A DNA stretch of 64,000 nt from contig NC_002678.2 of assembly GCF_000009625.1 (NCBI RefSeq), positions 434,001 to 498,000 on the forward strand, given 5' to 3'. The translations under genes were made by a program, and so were the position numbers. The stretch comes from Mesorhizobium japonicum MAFF 303099 (GTDB lineage: Bacteria; Pseudomonadota; Alphaproteobacteria; Rhizobiales; Rhizobiaceae). Below the pieces are notes generated by a model. The model had not been told where the DNA came from. It saw nothing but the letters and a program-made list of their open reading frames with translations, and did not search any database. Positions 35,654-47,779 of this stretch are shown piece after piece. Within the stretch, counting starts at the first letter, position 1; every line of letters begins with the position of its first letter.

Positions 35654-36556
35654 ATGGCCCTTCCCTCACTCAACGGCATGCGCGCTTTCGAGGCCGCCGC
35701 ACGTCTCGGCAGCATCAAGGATGCAGCCGAGGAGTTGCACCTGACGCCCTCGGCCATCAGCCGCCATATCCGTGCGCTTGAAAGAAATCTCGGCCAGGAT
35801 TTGTTCGAACGCGGCTTCCGCCAGATAACGCCGACCATCAGGGGCTCCTACTATGCGCGCAGCCTCTCCGAAGCGTTCGAGGCCATCTGGCGCGCCACCG
35901 ACGATGTCAGCCTCGCCGATGGCCCAAGCCACGGCAGGACCCAACGCGTCAGGGTCTTGTGCGTCCCGGCGGTCCTGAACCTTTGGCTGGCGGACCGGTT
36001 GCCGAATTTTCGTCGGCTGCATCCAGCGGTGGAACTGGAGATCTCGACATCAGGCAAGCGCGCCAACTTCGATTTGGCCATTGTCGACGAGTTCGTCTAC
36101 AAGGCCGGCCCGGCCTTGACGCTTTTGATCCCGCTGGTTCTGACGCCGGTCTGCGCACCCTCATTGCTCGACGGGCCCGTGCCGCTGCGATCGCCTGCCG
36201 ATCTGGTCAACCATCATCTTATCCACGAATGCGAGAGCATGAGGTGGAAGCGTTGGCTGGAGCAGGAAGGCGTTCTGGACACGACGCCGAAATCCAGCAC
36301 GACGCTGGATGACTGCACGCTCATCATGCGCGAGGCGATCAATGGCGCCGGAATTGCGCTCGCCGATACGATGATGGCGCAGGATTTTCTGCAGCAAGGC
36401 AAACTCGTCGCCCCGTTTCCTGCCCGCCACACCTACCCGGCCGGCATTTACCTGCATCAGCGCCGCAGCATCGGCAACAAGCCAGGGACCGGCCTGTTTC
36501 AGGACTGGCTGTTGTCGGAAGTCGAGGACCACAAGCGGGTCATGGCTATCGCCTAG
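35654..36556 (+). CDS. LysR-family transcriptional regulator
   Basis: 300 residues. The N-terminal winged helix (about 5-62: FEAAARLGSIKDAAEELHLTPSAISRHIRALE) has the GcvA-like sequence style. A periplasmic-binding-like effector domain follows (about 92-295). It is divergent from the peptide aminopeptidase/transport operon across 244 bp, the classic arrangement for a LysR regulator and its target, so a peptide or amino acid effector is likely. It could also act on the nucleobase permease gene downstream. Confidence 0.92.
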   Translation: MALPSLNGMRAFEAAARLGSIKDAAEELHLTPSAISRHIRALERNLGQDLFERGFRQITPTIRGSYYARSLSEAFEAIWRATDDVSLADGPSHGRTQRVRVLCVPAVLNLWLADRLPNFRRLHPAVELEISTSGKRANFDLAIVDEFVYKAGPALTLLIPLVLTPVCAPSLLDGPVPLRSPADLVNHHLIHECESMRWKRWLEQEGVLDTTPKSSTTLDDCTLIMREAINGAGIALADTMMAQDFLQQGKLVAPFPARHTYPAGIYLHQRRSIGNKPGTGLFQDWLLSEVEDHKRVMAIA

Positions 36557-36765
36557 GCGGAGAGGCGGTACCCAGATTCGAATCACCCGAGCTGTTGGTA
36601 TTCAACAGCGGCCCACCATTGTGCCCCCTCGATAATCGCGGTTCGCATTGAATATCTTTAAGGCCAAAGCCGGCAAATGGGTTGCTTGTCGGTTCCCCAG
36701 CGTCAGGCTTAACCTGCACGGCCATCGCGTGGAGGCGCGTGGCCAATCAAGGGGAGGATTTTGCA

Positions 36766-38223
36766 GTGACCATACAAGGCGCATCGCCTGACCTGTACAA
36801 CGAGGATCTCGCTCCGGCCAAAGTTCGAAACTGGGGAGCATTCTCGATCTTCAACGTCTGGACGTCGGACGTTCACAGCCTGTGGGGCTACTATCTCGCC
36901 GCCAGCCTTTTCCTGTTCTGCGGCGGCTTCGTCAATTTCATCATCGCCATCGGCATCGGCTCGCTGATCATCTACGCGCTGATGAACATGGTCGGTAACG
37001 CCGGCGTCAAAACCGGCGTGCCCTACCCCGTGCTTGCCCGTGCCTCCTTCGGCATCTGGGGCGCCAACATCCCGGCATTGGTGCGCGCCATCGTCGCCTG
37101 CTTCTGGTACGGTGCGCAAACGGCGGCCGCCTCCGGCGCCATCGTGGCATTGTTGACCCGCCTGCAATGGTTCGACGAATTCAACAAGACCTCGCATCTT
37201 CTCGGCCATTCCACCCTGGAAGTGATCTGCTTCGTCGTCATCTGGGCGCTGCAGCTGCTGATCATCCAGAAGGGCATGGAAACGGTGCGCCGCTTCCAGG
37301 ATTGGGCGGGGCCTGCCGTCTGGGTGATGATGCTGCTCCTGGCCATCTATCTCTGCGTCAAATCGGGGACCTTCGCCTTTACCAGCGACATTCCGATGGA
37401 CGTGCTGCGCGAAAAGACCGCCGACGCCGGCATTCCGGGCGATCCCGGATCGTGGACGGCGCTCTTCGGGGTCGCGGCGATCTGGGTGACCTATTTCTCG
37501 GCGCTATACCTCAATTTTTGCGACTTCGCCCGCTACGCACCGGACAAGGCGGCATTGCGCAAGGGCAACATCTGGGGCCTGCCGGTCAACCTCATCCTGT
37601 TTTCGCTGGTCGCCGGCGTCACCACCATTGCCGCCTATGACGTCTATCACGAGGTGCTGCTGCACCCCGACCAGATCTCGGCCAAGTTCGACAGCTGGTT
37701 CCTGGCTGCGCTCGCCGCCCTGACCTTCGCGGTGGCCACGCTCGGCATCAACGTCGTCGCCAACTTCGTCTCGCCGGCCTTCGACTTCTCCAACGTCTTT
37801 CCGCGTCAGATCGACTTCAAGAAGGGCGGCTACATCGCAGCACTTATCGCACTTGTGCTCTATCCCTTCGCGCCGTGGGAAGGCAGTGCCGCGCATTTCG
37901 TCGGCATCATCGGCGCGACGATGGGGCCTATCTTCGGCGTCATGATGGTCGACTATTACCTGATCCGCAAAGGCGAGGTCGACGTCGAGGCGCTGTATCG
38001 TGAGGACGGCGAGTTCCGCTTCCAGGGCGGCTGGCACGTCAATGCCTTCATCGCCGCCGGCATAGGCGCTGTGTTCTCGTCGATCCTGCCGAACTTCACC
38101 AACTGGCTGCCATCCTGGTGGGGCGTCTATGGCTGGTTCTTCGGCGTGGCGATTGCCGGAACCATCTACTACGTGCTGCGCACCGTCGCCGTGGGTGCGG
38201 GCGCCAAGACGGCAAAGGCTTGA
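36766..38223 (+). CDS. NCS1-family nucleobase:cation symporter
   Basis: About 485 residues, some 12 membrane helices. The family N-terminus reads NEDLAPAKVRNWGAFSIFN and continues into the first helix (NVWTSDVHSLWGYYLAASLF). Other conserved motifs are GVPYPVLARASFGIWGANIP and the substrate-site helix FWYGAQTAAASG. Members carry cytosine, uracil, allantoin, hydantoins or thiamine precursors with Na+ or H+; the substrate cannot be fixed here, as no matching catabolic enzyme is adjacent. The GTG start at 36766 is chosen because a strong GGGGAGG (36751-36757) precedes it and the homologous region begins there. Confidence 0.9.
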   Translation: MTIQGASPDLYNEDLAPAKVRNWGAFSIFNVWTSDVHSLWGYYLAASLFLFCGGFVNFIIAIGIGSLIIYALMNMVGNAGVKTGVPYPVLARASFGIWGANIPALVRAIVACFWYGAQTAAASGAIVALLTRLQWFDEFNKTSHLLGHSTLEVICFVVIWALQLLIIQKGMETVRRFQDWAGPAVWVMMLLLAIYLCVKSGTFAFTSDIPMDVLREKTADAGIPGDPGSWTALFGVAAIWVTYFSALYLNFCDFARYAPDKAALRKGNIWGLPVNLILFSLVAGVTTIAAYDVYHEVLLHPDQISAKFDSWFLAALAALTFAVATLGINVVANFVSPAFDFSNVFPRQIDFKKGGYIAALIALVLYPFAPWEGSAAHFVGIIGATMGPIFGVMMVDYYLIRKGEVDVEALYREDGEFRFQGGWHVNAFIAAGIGAVFSSILPNFTNWLPSWWGVYGWFFGVAIAGTIYYVLRTVAVGAGAKTAKA

Positions 38224-38232
38224 AAAGAGGGA

Positions 38233-38278
38233 GTAGGCAGTAGGAGTTAGGGAATACAGACCCTTCCCTACTGCCTAC
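38233..38278. repeat. Inverted repeat between convergent genes
   Basis: Arms GTAGGCAGTAGG (38233-38244) and CCTACTGCCTAC (38267-38278) are perfectly complementary, with a 22-nt loop containing GGGAA and TTCCC. The second arm continues as further CTACTGCC units. It lies between the permease stop and the minus-strand DUF1697 gene, whose stop codon (38275-38277) is inside the repeat. It may act as a two-way transcription end, and it looks like a dispersed intergenic repeat. Confidence 0.6.
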
Positions 38279-38820
38279 TGCCTACTGCCCACCATCTCAG
38301 CCAACTTGCGCACCGTGTTCCAGTTGCGCGACGTGCCGATGCCGAGGCGTTTGTGGTTCATTGTCGCGAGCAGCCGTGACGTTGGCCTCTCGCGCGAAAA
38401 GACGACCCAGATATCGCCGGCGCAAGGCAATACCTTCTCGTCCTCGGCGGCATAGGCTTGCAGCGCCGCGACGTCCTCCACGGGCGCGGGTTTGCGCATC
38501 ACCCGCACCGCCACCTGATCGCCTGCTTCAGCTGAATCGGCCGGAAACGGATTGCCGGCGGCAAGTTTCAGCCATTCCTCGGCAGTGCGCACGATGATGT
38601 CGACATGACGGCCGAAGGTTTTTTCGAAGGCCGTTTCCAGCCGCTGTTCCAGCTTGCCGATATCGGTCGCTCGCGCTTCGAAGACCAGATTTCCCGTCGC
38701 CACCAAGGTGCGCACATTCTTCAAACCGAGGCCTTCCGCCATCGCCTTGAGGTCCGCCATGACGACCCGGCGCCCCTCGCCCAGGATGATGCTGTAGAGG
38801 AGCGCGACATAGGTCTGCAT
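38275..38820 (-). CDS. DUF1697 domain protein
   Basis: 181 residues with the DUF1697 features: an N-terminal TYVALLYSIILGEG strand, LKAMAEGLGLKNVRTLVATGNLVF, and a middle domain with VVFSRE and the C-terminal R-NWNTVRKLAEM motif. The family is widespread but functionally uncharacterised. ATG 38820 is the family start; the upstream frame comes from pyrG. The final residues GSRQ and the stop are encoded by an inverted-repeat element, so the native C-terminus may have been altered by its insertion. Confidence 0.85.
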   Translation of the reverse strand: MQTYVALLYSIILGEGRRVVMADLKAMAEGLGLKNVRTLVATGNLVFEARATDIGKLEQRLETAFEKTFGRHVDIIVRTAEEWLKLAAGNPFPADSAEAGDQVAVRVMRKPAPVEDVAALQAYAAEDEKVLPCAGDIWVVFSRERPTSRLLATMNHKRLGIGTSRNWNTVRKLAEMVGSRQ

Positions 38821-38843
38821 GAGAGGCCCCGCCCGGCGGTTGC

Positions 38844-40484
<1,641 letters not shown>

Positions 40485-40654
40485 TTAACGCGGCTGGATT
40501 GATTCCGCCAGAGAAAAAACCACCGCGAAGGTTTTTTCCCAAGAAGGCGTCGGACCTTGATCCCGAAGAGTGGAACCCGGTTTTCTCGGACAACCGATTT
40601 CCGTTTGTCCAGGGATCACGACCGAACAGGCTTGGTCGTGAACGAGGCAAAACA

Positions 40655-40679
40655 AAAGGGCCGGCTGAGCCGGCCCTTT
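40655..40679 (-). terminator. Rho-independent terminator of the L,D-transpeptidase gene
   Basis: An 11-bp GC-rich perfect stem (AAAGGGCCGGC / GCCGGCCCTTT) with a TGA loop lies 20 bp past the stop. On the minus strand it runs into TTTTGTTTT, a good terminator tail. A second hairpin (TCACGACC / GGTCGTGA, about 40616-40642) follows downstream. Confidence 0.8.
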
Positions 40680-40698
40680 CGGCAGGATGATGGAACCG

Positions 40699-41820
40699 TC
40701 AGATGATGACGACTTTGGTGCCGACCCTGACGCGGCTGTAGAGATCCATGACGTGCTCGTTGATCATGCGGAAGCAGCCATTGGAAGCGCTGGTTCCGAT
40801 CGACTGCGGCGCGATGGTGCCGTGGATGCGCAGATGCGTGTCCTTCTTGCCGTCATAGAGATAGATGGCGCGGGCGCCGAGCGGGTTCTGGCCACCGCCG
40901 GGCATGCCGTCCTTGTACTGGCCGTAATGCTTGGGCTCGCGCTTCTGCATGTCGAGGGTCGGGATCCAGCGCGGCCATTCCTGCTTGTCGCCGACCGCGA
41001 CCGTGCCCTTGAACTGCAGGCCTTCACGACCGACCGCGATGGCGTAGCGACGCGCGGTCGAAAACGATTCGACGAGATAGAGCCGGCGGGCGCTGGTGTC
41101 GATGACGATGGTGCCCGGCTCATAGCCGGTGAATTCCACATCCTGCGGCACGAATTCCGGCTTCACCTTGAACGGCTTCTTGGCGTCCTTCTTGGCGAGA
41201 GCCTGGTCGAGAGCCCGCGTCTCGGGCAGATAGCTGATCGACGACCCGGAGGTGCCGCCGAACAGGCCGGCGAAAAGGCCGCCGGTCGGTTGCTTCTGGC
41301 CGATGACCTCACTGCGAAGCTCGCCATTGTTGCCTGTCAGCGCGACATTCATCGCTTCGGCCGGAAGCGGCTCGGCCGACTGGATTGGTGTGATCTGTTC
41401 GATCGGCTCGATGACCTTGGTGGTCTTCTTGGCCGGCTTGGCGTCAGCCACTTCGGCCGTTGCAGAAGCGCTCTTCTCCCTCTTGGCCAGGAAGGCCTGC
41501 CGTTCGGCGTCGGCCTTGGCCTTGGCCGCTTCGCGCATCGCCAGCTTCCTGGCTTCGAGCGCCTTGGCCTTGGCGTCTTCCTTGTCGGCAACGATCTTGG
41601 CCTCGATTTTCTTGATCTGGGCGAGATCGTCCGGTGTCGGGTTTTTCTTCTTCTTGAGAAGCCTCAACTGCGCCGCATCGCTCTTGACTGCGACGTTGAT
41701 GGCGTCGGTTTTGTCGACCGACTGATTGGCGGCCAAATTGGCCGGCACGCCGGCGAAAGCCGGGGAACCCAGGCCGAGTACGGCGCAAAGTCCCAAGAAA
41801 ATGAAGCTGCGAAGCTGCAT
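40699..41820 (-). CDS. L,D-transpeptidase (YkuD family)
   Basis: 373 residues, exported by the signal peptide QLRSFIFLGLCAVLGLGSPA cleaved after AFA. A Lys/Ala-rich charged segment (about 40-115) leads to the YkuD catalytic domain, with RIHGTIAPQSIGTSASNGCF giving the HG...SxGC signature and catalytic Cys. Such enzymes make 3-3 cross-links in peptidoglycan or attach proteins to it in the periplasm; L,D-transpeptidases are numerous in Rhizobiales. ATG 41820 starts the signal peptide; a longer frame upstream is not supported. Confidence 0.92.
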   Translation of the reverse strand: MQLRSFIFLGLCAVLGLGSPAFAGVPANLAANQSVDKTDAINVAVKSDAAQLRLLKKKKNPTPDDLAQIKKIEAKIVADKEDAKAKALEARKLAMREAAKAKADAERQAFLAKREKSASATAEVADAKPAKKTTKVIEPIEQITPIQSAEPLPAEAMNVALTGNNGELRSEVIGQKQPTGGLFAGLFGGTSGSSISYLPETRALDQALAKKDAKKPFKVKPEFVPQDVEFTGYEPGTIVIDTSARRLYLVESFSTARRYAIAVGREGLQFKGTVAVGDKQEWPRWIPTLDMQKREPKHYGQYKDGMPGGGQNPLGARAIYLYDGKKDTHLRIHGTIAPQSIGTSASNGCFRMINEHVMDLYSRVRVGTKVVII

Positions 41821-42032
41821 GGCGAAGATCCGATCGTTCAATGCTTGTTGCCCACGGCGTCGCCCGGCGTCCCCCAAGGACACCGAAAATGCCGCGCGCA
41901 ATCTATAGTCGAATAAGCGCGGATGTCTCAAGCGCGAGACCGCGCTGCTGCACGTTGAATCTTCGTGATCGCGCAGCATTTGCCGCGACTGTGTTCAAAC
42001 GATCACAGGTCGCGGTTTGGACCAGATGGACG

Positions 42033-42497
42033 TTACTGGTTCGGGACCTGCGGTGCAGCGGGCGCGGTGTTGGTGGTGCCGTTGTTTGCCGGCGGCGTCG
42101 CACCAGAGGCCGGCGCGGTGGCCGGAGTTGCCGGCGCAGGCGTCGTCGCTGCGCCATTGCCCGACGGCGGCGTAGGGGCGGTGCTGCCGGCCGGTGCCGG
42201 GGTCGTCGTACCAGGCAACTGGTTGAGCACGCCCTTGCCGGTCGCGGGGACGCGATCGAGAATGTCGATCGGCTTTTCGCCGTAGCGGGCAATGATCGAC
42301 AAGGTCAGCGACGTGACGAAGAAAGCCGCCGCCAGGATCGCCGTTGCCCGGGTCAGCGCGTTGGCGGCGCCACGTGCCGTCATGAAGCCAGATCCGCCAC
42401 CAATGCCAAGGCCGCCGCCTTCGGAGCGTTGCAGCAGCACCACGCCGACGAGGGCGAGCACGACCATGAGATGGATGACGATCAGTACGGTTTGCAT
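42033..42497 (-). CDS. secG: Preprotein translocase subunit SecG
   Basis: 154 residues. Two membrane helices (about 2-22 and 50-70) flank the conserved cytoplasmic loop (LLQRSEGGGLGIGGGSGFM, then TRATAI), as in SecG of the SecYEG channel. After residue 85 an unusually long Pro/Ala/Thr/Gly/Asn tail (about 70 residues) extends the protein; such tails occur in rhizobial SecG proteins and are probably disordered. It is downstream of tpiA on the same strand, the usual alphaproteobacterial arrangement. Confidence 0.93.
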   Translation of the reverse strand: MQTVLIVIHLMVVLALVGVVLLQRSEGGGLGIGGGSGFMTARGAANALTRATAILAAAFFVTSLTLSIIARYGEKPIDILDRVPATGKGVLNQLPGTTTPAPAGSTAPTPPSGNGAATTPAPATPATAPASGATPPANNGTTNTAPAAPQVPNQ

Positions 42498-42664
42498 AGT
42501 TTATCCTGGCAAGGCCTTGCCCGGCCGCGGGCACGACCGGTGAATTGGAGGCGGCTCAATACAATGCTTTCACGGCATTTCCAAGCCCGTGGCCGGAATA
42601 TGGGAAGCAACGCGCCCTTTGCAACGAATTTGGACGGGATGAGCGCCGTCTTTCGTCGTGAATC

Positions 42665-43435
42665 TCAGCCTGAAATGCTGCGATAGGCCTCGGCGATACC
42701 GAGGAAATCGGCCGCTTTCAGGCTGGCGCCGCCAACCAGCGCGCCATCGACATTCCTGACGCCCAGCAGTTCCACCGCGTTGGACGGCTTGACCGAGCCA
42801 CCGTAGAGAATGCGCGTCTTGGCGGCAGAGGCACCAAGTTTCTCCGACAGCCTTTCGCGGATATGCGCATGCGCTTCGGCCACATCGGCCGCGGTCGGCG
42901 TCAGGCCGGTGCCGATCGCCCACACCGGCTCATAGGCAATGACGGTGTTGGATGGCGTGGCACTCGGCGGCACCGAACCTGCGACCTGGCGCGACAGCAC
43001 CTCGAGCGTGGCGCCCGCCTCACGCTGCTGCTGCGTCTCGCCGATGCAAATGATGGCCACGAGCCCGGCGCGCCATGCGGCGGCGGCCTTGGCCTGGACC
43101 GTCGCATCGTCCTCGCCGCGTTGTTCGCGGCATTCGGAATGGCCGACAATAACATGGCTCGCGCCGGCGTCCTTCAGCATTTCCGCCGAGATACAGCCGG
43201 TGTAGGCGCCGCTTTCCTTGGTGTGGCAATCCTCGCCGCCCGCATGGACCGGCGTGCGCGACAGAATCTCGGCTGCATGGGAAAGCAGCGTCGCGGGAAC
43301 GCAGACCAGCGCCTCGGTCTCCGCGTCGAGCCCGCTCATGAACCCGTTGCCGATCATCCTGAGCTCGTTCAGCGAAGCGCTGGTGCCGTTCATTTTCCAG
43401 TTGCCGGCGACAAGCGGGCGAATTCCTGGCGTCAT
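42665..43435 (-). CDS. tpiA: Triosephosphate isomerase
   Basis: 256 residues, interconverts dihydroxyacetone phosphate and glyceraldehyde 3-phosphate. Catalytic Lys14 is in GNWKMNG, His99 in VIVGHSE, and Glu169 in [11 protein letters not shown]; the phosphate loop is in LYGGSVKP. The sequence after His99 is ECREQRGE rather than the common RRxxxxE, a mild variant. It is divergent from the PpiD-like gene and precedes secG. Confidence 0.96.
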   Translation of the reverse strand: MTPGIRPLVAGNWKMNGTSASLNELRMIGNGFMSGLDAETEALVCVPATLLSHAAEILSRTPVHAGGEDCHTKESGAYTGCISAEMLKDAGASHVIVGHSECREQRGEDDATVQAKAAAAWRAGLVAIICIGETQQQREAGATLEVLSRQVAGSVPPSATPSNTVIAYEPVWAIGTGLTPTAADVAEAHAHIRERLSEKLGASAAKTRILYGGSVKPSNAVELLGVRNVDGALVGGASLKAADFLGIAEAYRSISG

Positions 43436-43578
43436 GGTCTGCTTCTCCGGGCGATATCAAGCTCTGGCCCTCACTACCAAAATCAGGCCACAAAGCAATC
43501 GACAGTAGGCCGGAAGGGCGCTATTGCGCTTGTTTCAGACTCGGCGCACGCGAAAATGCGCATAAATCGGAAGTAACG

Positions 43579-45471
43579 ATGCTTGGTATATTGAGAAGCG
43601 CGGCGGGTACATGGGTCGCGAAGACATTGCTGTCGCTGCTGGTGGTCAGTTTCGCCGCCTGGGGCATCTCCGGTCGGCTGATGGGCGGCTTTGCCGGCCA
43701 CGATTCGGTGATAATAGCGGGCGGCACCAAGGTATCGATCAACGAATACCGCCTCGCCTATGATCGCCAGCTCGCCGTCATGTCGCAGCAGTTCGGTCAG
43801 CGCCTCACCCACGAACAGGCAAAGGCGCTCGGCATCGACAACCAGGTTCTGGCTCAGCTTGTCTCCGGCGCCGTTCTCGACGAACAGGCTCGCAAGCTTG
43901 GGCTCGGCCTGTCCAAGGACCGGCTGGCCGAGCTGACGCGCGAGGACCCGGCGTTCAAGGGCCCAGGCGGCGAGTTCGACAGGAGAACATTCGAATACAT
44001 GCTGCGCCAGGTCGGCATGCGGCCCGAAGATTACCTGAAGAACCGCGCCCAGGTGGCGGTGCGCCAGCAGATCGTCGAGGCGGTCTCGGACGGCCTCAAG
44101 GCGCCGGACGCTTTCTTCAAGGCGGTCGCGCTCTATCGCGGCGAGGACCGCACCGTTGACTACCTGCTGTTGCCGAAGAAGCTCGTCGAGCCCATCGAAG
44201 CACCGAGCGACAGCGTGCTTCAGGCCTATTTCGAGGCCAACAAGAAAACCTACGCGGCACCTGAGTACCGCAAATTCTCCTATGTCCGCCTCGAGCCGGT
44301 GGACATCATGGATCCGACCGCCGTCACCGAGCAACAGGTCAGCGACGACTACAACAAGAACAAGACGCGCTACACCACGCCCGAAATGCGCACGATCGAG
44401 CAGCTTGTGTTCAAGACACCGGATGCGGCCAAGGCCGCACTCGATTCGCTCAAGGCCGGCGCCACCTTCGAAAAGCTTGTGACAGCCGAAGGCAAGACCC
44501 CGGCCGACACGCTGCTTGGCACGTTGGCCAAGGACAAGATCGCCGACAAGGCGGTTGCCGATGCCGCCTTTGCGCTCAACGCCAATGAAGTCAGCCAGGT
44601 CGTTCAGGGCGCCTTCGGCCCGGTGCTGCTGCGCGTCACCGAGATCAAACCCGAGGTGGTGAAGCCGCTCGCCGAAGTGTCCGACCAGATCCGCAAGGAC
44701 CTGGCGTTGGGCGAGGCAAGCCGCATCCTTTTGGATGTGCACGACAATTACGAAGACACCCGCGCCTCCGGCAGTTCGCTGGCCGACGCGGCTGCCAAGC
44801 TGAAGCTGAAGGACGTCACCATCGACGCCATCGACCGCAGCGGCCTCAGGCCGGACGGCTCCATCGTCAAGGACCTGCCGGAATCGCCGGCGCTGATCAA
44901 GGCGGTCTTTGATGCCGAACCCAAAACCGAAAACGAAGCGCTGACCACGGCCGACAACGGCTTCATCTTCTATGAGGTTGCTTCGATCACGCCGGCTCGC
45001 GACCGGACGCTGGACGAGGTCCGCCAGAAAGTCGTCGCCGACTGGACTGCTGCTGAGACCACCAAGCGGCTTGCCGCCAAGGCAAGCGAGCTCGACAAGC
45101 GGCTCAAGGCAGGCGCCACGCTCGATGTCATCGCCGGTGATCTCAAGCTGGAGAAGCAGACCAAGCGCGGCCTGAAGCGCGAGGCCGACGATGCCGATTT
45201 CGGCAAGGAGGGTGCTGCCGTGATGTTCGGCGTCGGCGAAGGCGGCACCGGTTTGATCCCCTCGCCCACCGGTGACGGACAGATCCTGTTCAAGGTCGCC
45301 GAAGTGTTCGAGCCCGCCGGAGCCGATGCCAGCTCGGTGCCGGAAGACGCGCAGAAATCCTTCACTTCCGGCATGTCGGACGATCTGCTCGACCAATTGG
45401 TGGCGCAGTTGCAGACGCAGTACGACGTCCGCATCGACCAGGCCGCCGTTGCCCAAGCCGCGACAAGATGA
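43579..45471 (+). CDS. PpiD-like membrane-anchored peptidyl-prolyl isomerase/foldase
   Basis: 630 residues. One N-terminal membrane helix (about 13-33: [19 protein letters not shown]) is followed by a SurA-N-like chaperone region (about 45-190) and a parvulin-like segment (about 265-360, containing [15 protein letters not shown]), then a second, more divergent region. It acts in the periplasm on proteins leaving the Sec channel. The stop overlaps the trpD start as ATGA, the typical rhizobial ppiD-trpD order. A 657-codon open frame on the opposite strand is a codon-bias shadow. Confidence 0.9.
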   Translation: MLGILRSAAGTWVAKTLLSLLVVSFAAWGISGRLMGGFAGHDSVIIAGGTKVSINEYRLAYDRQLAVMSQQFGQRLTHEQAKALGIDNQVLAQLVSGAVLDEQARKLGLGLSKDRLAELTREDPAFKGPGGEFDRRTFEYMLRQVGMRPEDYLKNRAQVAVRQQIVEAVSDGLKAPDAFFKAVALYRGEDRTVDYLLLPKKLVEPIEAPSDSVLQAYFEANKKTYAAPEYRKFSYVRLEPVDIMDPTAVTEQQVSDDYNKNKTRYTTPEMRTIEQLVFKTPDAAKAALDSLKAGATFEKLVTAEGKTPADTLLGTLAKDKIADKAVADAAFALNANEVSQVVQGAFGPVLLRVTEIKPEVVKPLAEVSDQIRKDLALGEASRILLDVHDNYEDTRASGSSLADAAAKLKLKDVTIDAIDRSGLRPDGSIVKDLPESPALIKAVFDAEPKTENEALTTADNGFIFYEVASITPARDRTLDEVRQKVVADWTAAETTKRLAAKASELDKRLKAGATLDVIAGDLKLEKQTKRGLKREADDADFGKEGAAVMFGVGEGGTGLIPSPTGDGQILFKVAEVFEPAGADASSVPEDAQKSFTSGMSDDLLDQLVAQLQTQYDVRIDQAAVAQAATR

Positions 45472-46478
45472 GCGCGTTGAAAACCCATATCGCCAAGGTG
45501 GCGGCCGGCACCGCGCTTTCCTTCGAGGAAGCGCGCGAGGCCTTCGACATAATCATGTCGGGCGACGCGACCCCTGGGCAGATCGGTGGTTTCCTGATGG
45601 CGCTTCGCGTACGCGGTGAGACAGTGAGCGAGATTTCGGGCGCTGTCGCCACGATGCGGGCCAAGATGCTGCGCGTTGAGGCGCCCGCGGGTGCCATCGA
45701 TATCGTCGGCACGGGCGGCGACAATTCCCACAGCGTCAACATTTCGACGGGCTCGGCCTTCGTCATCGCCGCCGCCGGCGTGCCGGTCGCCAAGCACGGC
45801 AATCGCGGCCTGTCGTCGCTGACCGGCGCGGCCGATGTCCTGATCGCGCTTGGGGTCAAGATAGACATTCCGCCGGACGCGATCGGCCGTTGCATCCACG
45901 AAGCCGGCGTCGGCTTCATGTTCGCGCCGGCGCACCATCCGGCTATGAAGCATGTCGGCCCGACTCGCGTCGAGCTCGGCACCCGGACCATCTTCAACCT
46001 GCTCGGGCCCCTCTCCAATCCGGCTGGCGTCGTCAGGCAGATGGTCGGTGTGTTCCTGCCGGAATGGATCTTGCCCGTGGCCGAGACATTGAAGGCGCTG
46101 GGCACCGAGCATGCCTGGGTCGTCCATGGCGACGGCTATGACGAAATCACCACCACCGGCGAGACCCAGGTGGCGGAACTGATCGGCGGTGAGATCCGCA
46201 GCTTCACGCTGACCCCGGAAGAGGTCGGACTGAAGCGCCACACCAAGGACGAGCTGCGCGGCGGCGACGCCGCCTACAACGCCAACGCCTTGCGCGACAT
46301 GCTGGACGGCGCTGCCGGCGCCTATCGCGACACCGTGCTGATGAATGCCGGCGCCGGGCTGGTGATCGCGGGCAAGGCGACGACGCTCGGCGACGGCATC
46401 GCGCTCGCAGCGCAAGCCATAGACAGCGGCCGGGCGTTGCAGGTGCTCGACCGGCTGGTCGAAATTTCGAACGGGTGA
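45468..46478 (+). CDS. trpD: Anthranilate phosphoribosyltransferase
   Basis: 336 residues, joins anthranilate to phosphoribosyl pyrophosphate in tryptophan synthesis. Key motifs: [19 protein letters not shown] for the PRPP pyrophosphate, KHGNRGLSS, and the metal-binding DE in [11 protein letters not shown]. Translation is coupled to the upstream foldase gene (ATGA). trpC follows three bases after the stop. Confidence 0.97.
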   Translation: MSALKTHIAKVAAGTALSFEEAREAFDIIMSGDATPGQIGGFLMALRVRGETVSEISGAVATMRAKMLRVEAPAGAIDIVGTGGDNSHSVNISTGSAFVIAAAGVPVAKHGNRGLSSLTGAADVLIALGVKIDIPPDAIGRCIHEAGVGFMFAPAHHPAMKHVGPTRVELGTRTIFNLLGPLSNPAGVVRQMVGVFLPEWILPVAETLKALGTEHAWVVHGDGYDEITTTGETQVAELIGGEIRSFTLTPEEVGLKRHTKDELRGGDAAYNANALRDMLDGAAGAYRDTVLMNAGAGLVIAGKATTLGDGIALAAQAIDSGRALQVLDRLVEISNG

Positions 46479-46481
46479 ACC

Positions 46482-47294
46482 GTGTCTGACATTCTGCGCA
46501 AGATCGAGGCCTACAAGCGCGACGAGATCGCCGCCGCCAAGGCACACGTGCCGCTGGCCGAGATCAAGGCGCGGGCGAAGGACGCCGACGCACCACGCGG
46601 CTTTCTTGCAGCCCTGGAGGCAAAGCGCAGATCAGGCCGCTTCGCCCTGATCGCCGAAATCAAGAAGGCGAGCCCCTCCAAAGGCCTGATCCGTGCCGAT
46701 TTCGATCCGCCGGCACTGGCGCAGGCCTATGAGAAAGGCGGCGCCGCCTGTCTTTCGGTATTGACCGATGCGCCGTCCTTCCAGGGCGCGCCGGAATTCC
46801 TCACCAAGGCAAGGGCAGCCGTCGCCCTGCCCGCCCTGCGCAAGGATTTCCTGTTCGATCCCTATCAGGTCTATGAGGCGCGCGCCTGGGGCGCGGATGC
46901 TATCCTGATCATCATGGCCAGCGTCGACGATGCGCTGGCGAGCGCATTGGAAGCGACCGCATTCGAACTCGGCATGGATGCGCTGATCGAGGTACATGAC
47001 GAAGCCGAGACGCAACGAGCGCTAAAGCTGTCGTCGCGGCTGATCGGCATAAACAACCGCAATCTGAGAACGTTCGAGACCAGCCTCGAAACCTCCGAGC
47101 GGCTGGCAACGATGGTGCCGGCCGACCGCTTGCTGGTCAGTGAGAGCGGCATCTTCACACATGACGATTGCCTCAGGCTGCAGAAGAAGGACATCGGCAC
47201 CTTCCTTGTCGGCGAGAGCCTGATGCGGCAGGAGGATGTCACCGCGGCGACCCGCATTCTGCTGACGGGCAAGGCGCTGGCCGAGGTCGTCTGA
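46482..47294 (+). CDS. trpC: Indole-3-glycerol phosphate synthase
   Basis: 270 residues, single-domain TIM-barrel enzyme forming indole-3-glycerol phosphate. Motifs include [17 protein letters not shown] (catalytic Lys), [31 protein letters not shown] and [10 protein letters not shown]. The start codon is GTG. It is part of the trpD-trpC-moaC-moeA run, so anthranilate use and molybdopterin synthesis are transcribed together. Confidence 0.96.
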   Translation: MSDILRKIEAYKRDEIAAAKAHVPLAEIKARAKDADAPRGFLAALEAKRRSGRFALIAEIKKASPSKGLIRADFDPPALAQAYEKGGAACLSVLTDAPSFQGAPEFLTKARAAVALPALRKDFLFDPYQVYEARAWGADAILIIMASVDDALASALEATAFELGMDALIEVHDEAETQRALKLSSRLIGINNRNLRTFETSLETSERLATMVPADRLLVSESGIFTHDDCLRLQKKDIGTFLVGESLMRQEDVTAATRILLTGKALAEVV

Positions 47295-47296
47295 CG

Positions 47297-47779
47297 ATGA
47301 CATCAGCCCTCACCCATCTCGGCGCGCAGGGCGAGGCCAATATGGTCGATGTCGGCGACAAGGAAGAGACGACGCGCACGGCGATCGCAGAAGGGTTCGT
47401 CTCGATGCAGCCCGAGACGCTGAAGACCATCCTCGCCGGCAACGCCAAGAAGGGCGATGTGCTGGGCACTGCCCGCATCGCCGGCATCATGGCGGCGAAG
47501 AAGACGCATGAATTGATCCCGCTCTGCCATCCGCTGCTCTTGACCAAGATTTCAGTAGACATCGAGCCCGACCATGCGCTGCCCGGCCTGAAAGTCACCG
47601 CGTTGGCGCGTGTCACCGGCAAGACGGGCGTTGAGATGGAGGCGCTGACCGCAGCATCGGTCGCCTGCCTGACCATTTACGACATGGCCAAGGCGGTCGA
47701 CCGCGCCATGCTCATCTCCGGCATCCGCCTGGTCGAAAAGACCGGCGGCAAATCCGGCGACTATAAGGTTGGCGCCTGA
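47297..47779 (+). CDS. moaC: Cyclic pyranopterin monophosphate synthase
   Basis: 160 residues, molybdenum-cofactor biosynthesis step 1. The conserved [13 protein letters not shown] and [17 protein letters not shown] segments are present, with KSGDY near the C-terminus. ATG 47297 sits three bases after the trpC stop. Its stop overlaps the moeA start (TGATG). Confidence 0.96.
   Translation: MTSALTHLGAQGEANMVDVGDKEETTRTAIAEGFVSMQPETLKTILAGNAKKGDVLGTARIAGIMAAKKTHELIPLCHPLLLTKISVDIEPDHALPGLKVTALARVTGKTGVEMEALTAASVACLTIYDMAKAVDRAMLISGIRLVEKTGGKSGDYKVGA

Noticed and set aside
36570..36600. tRNA-like T-loop (attcgaatc) after the LysR gene
   Set aside because: No acceptor, D or anticodon stem could be paired around it, so no tRNA is called.
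43483..45456. 657-codon minus-strand frame opposite the PpiD-like gene
   Set aside because: Shadow of a well-supported gene; low-complexity Leu/Arg/Gly sequence without motifs.
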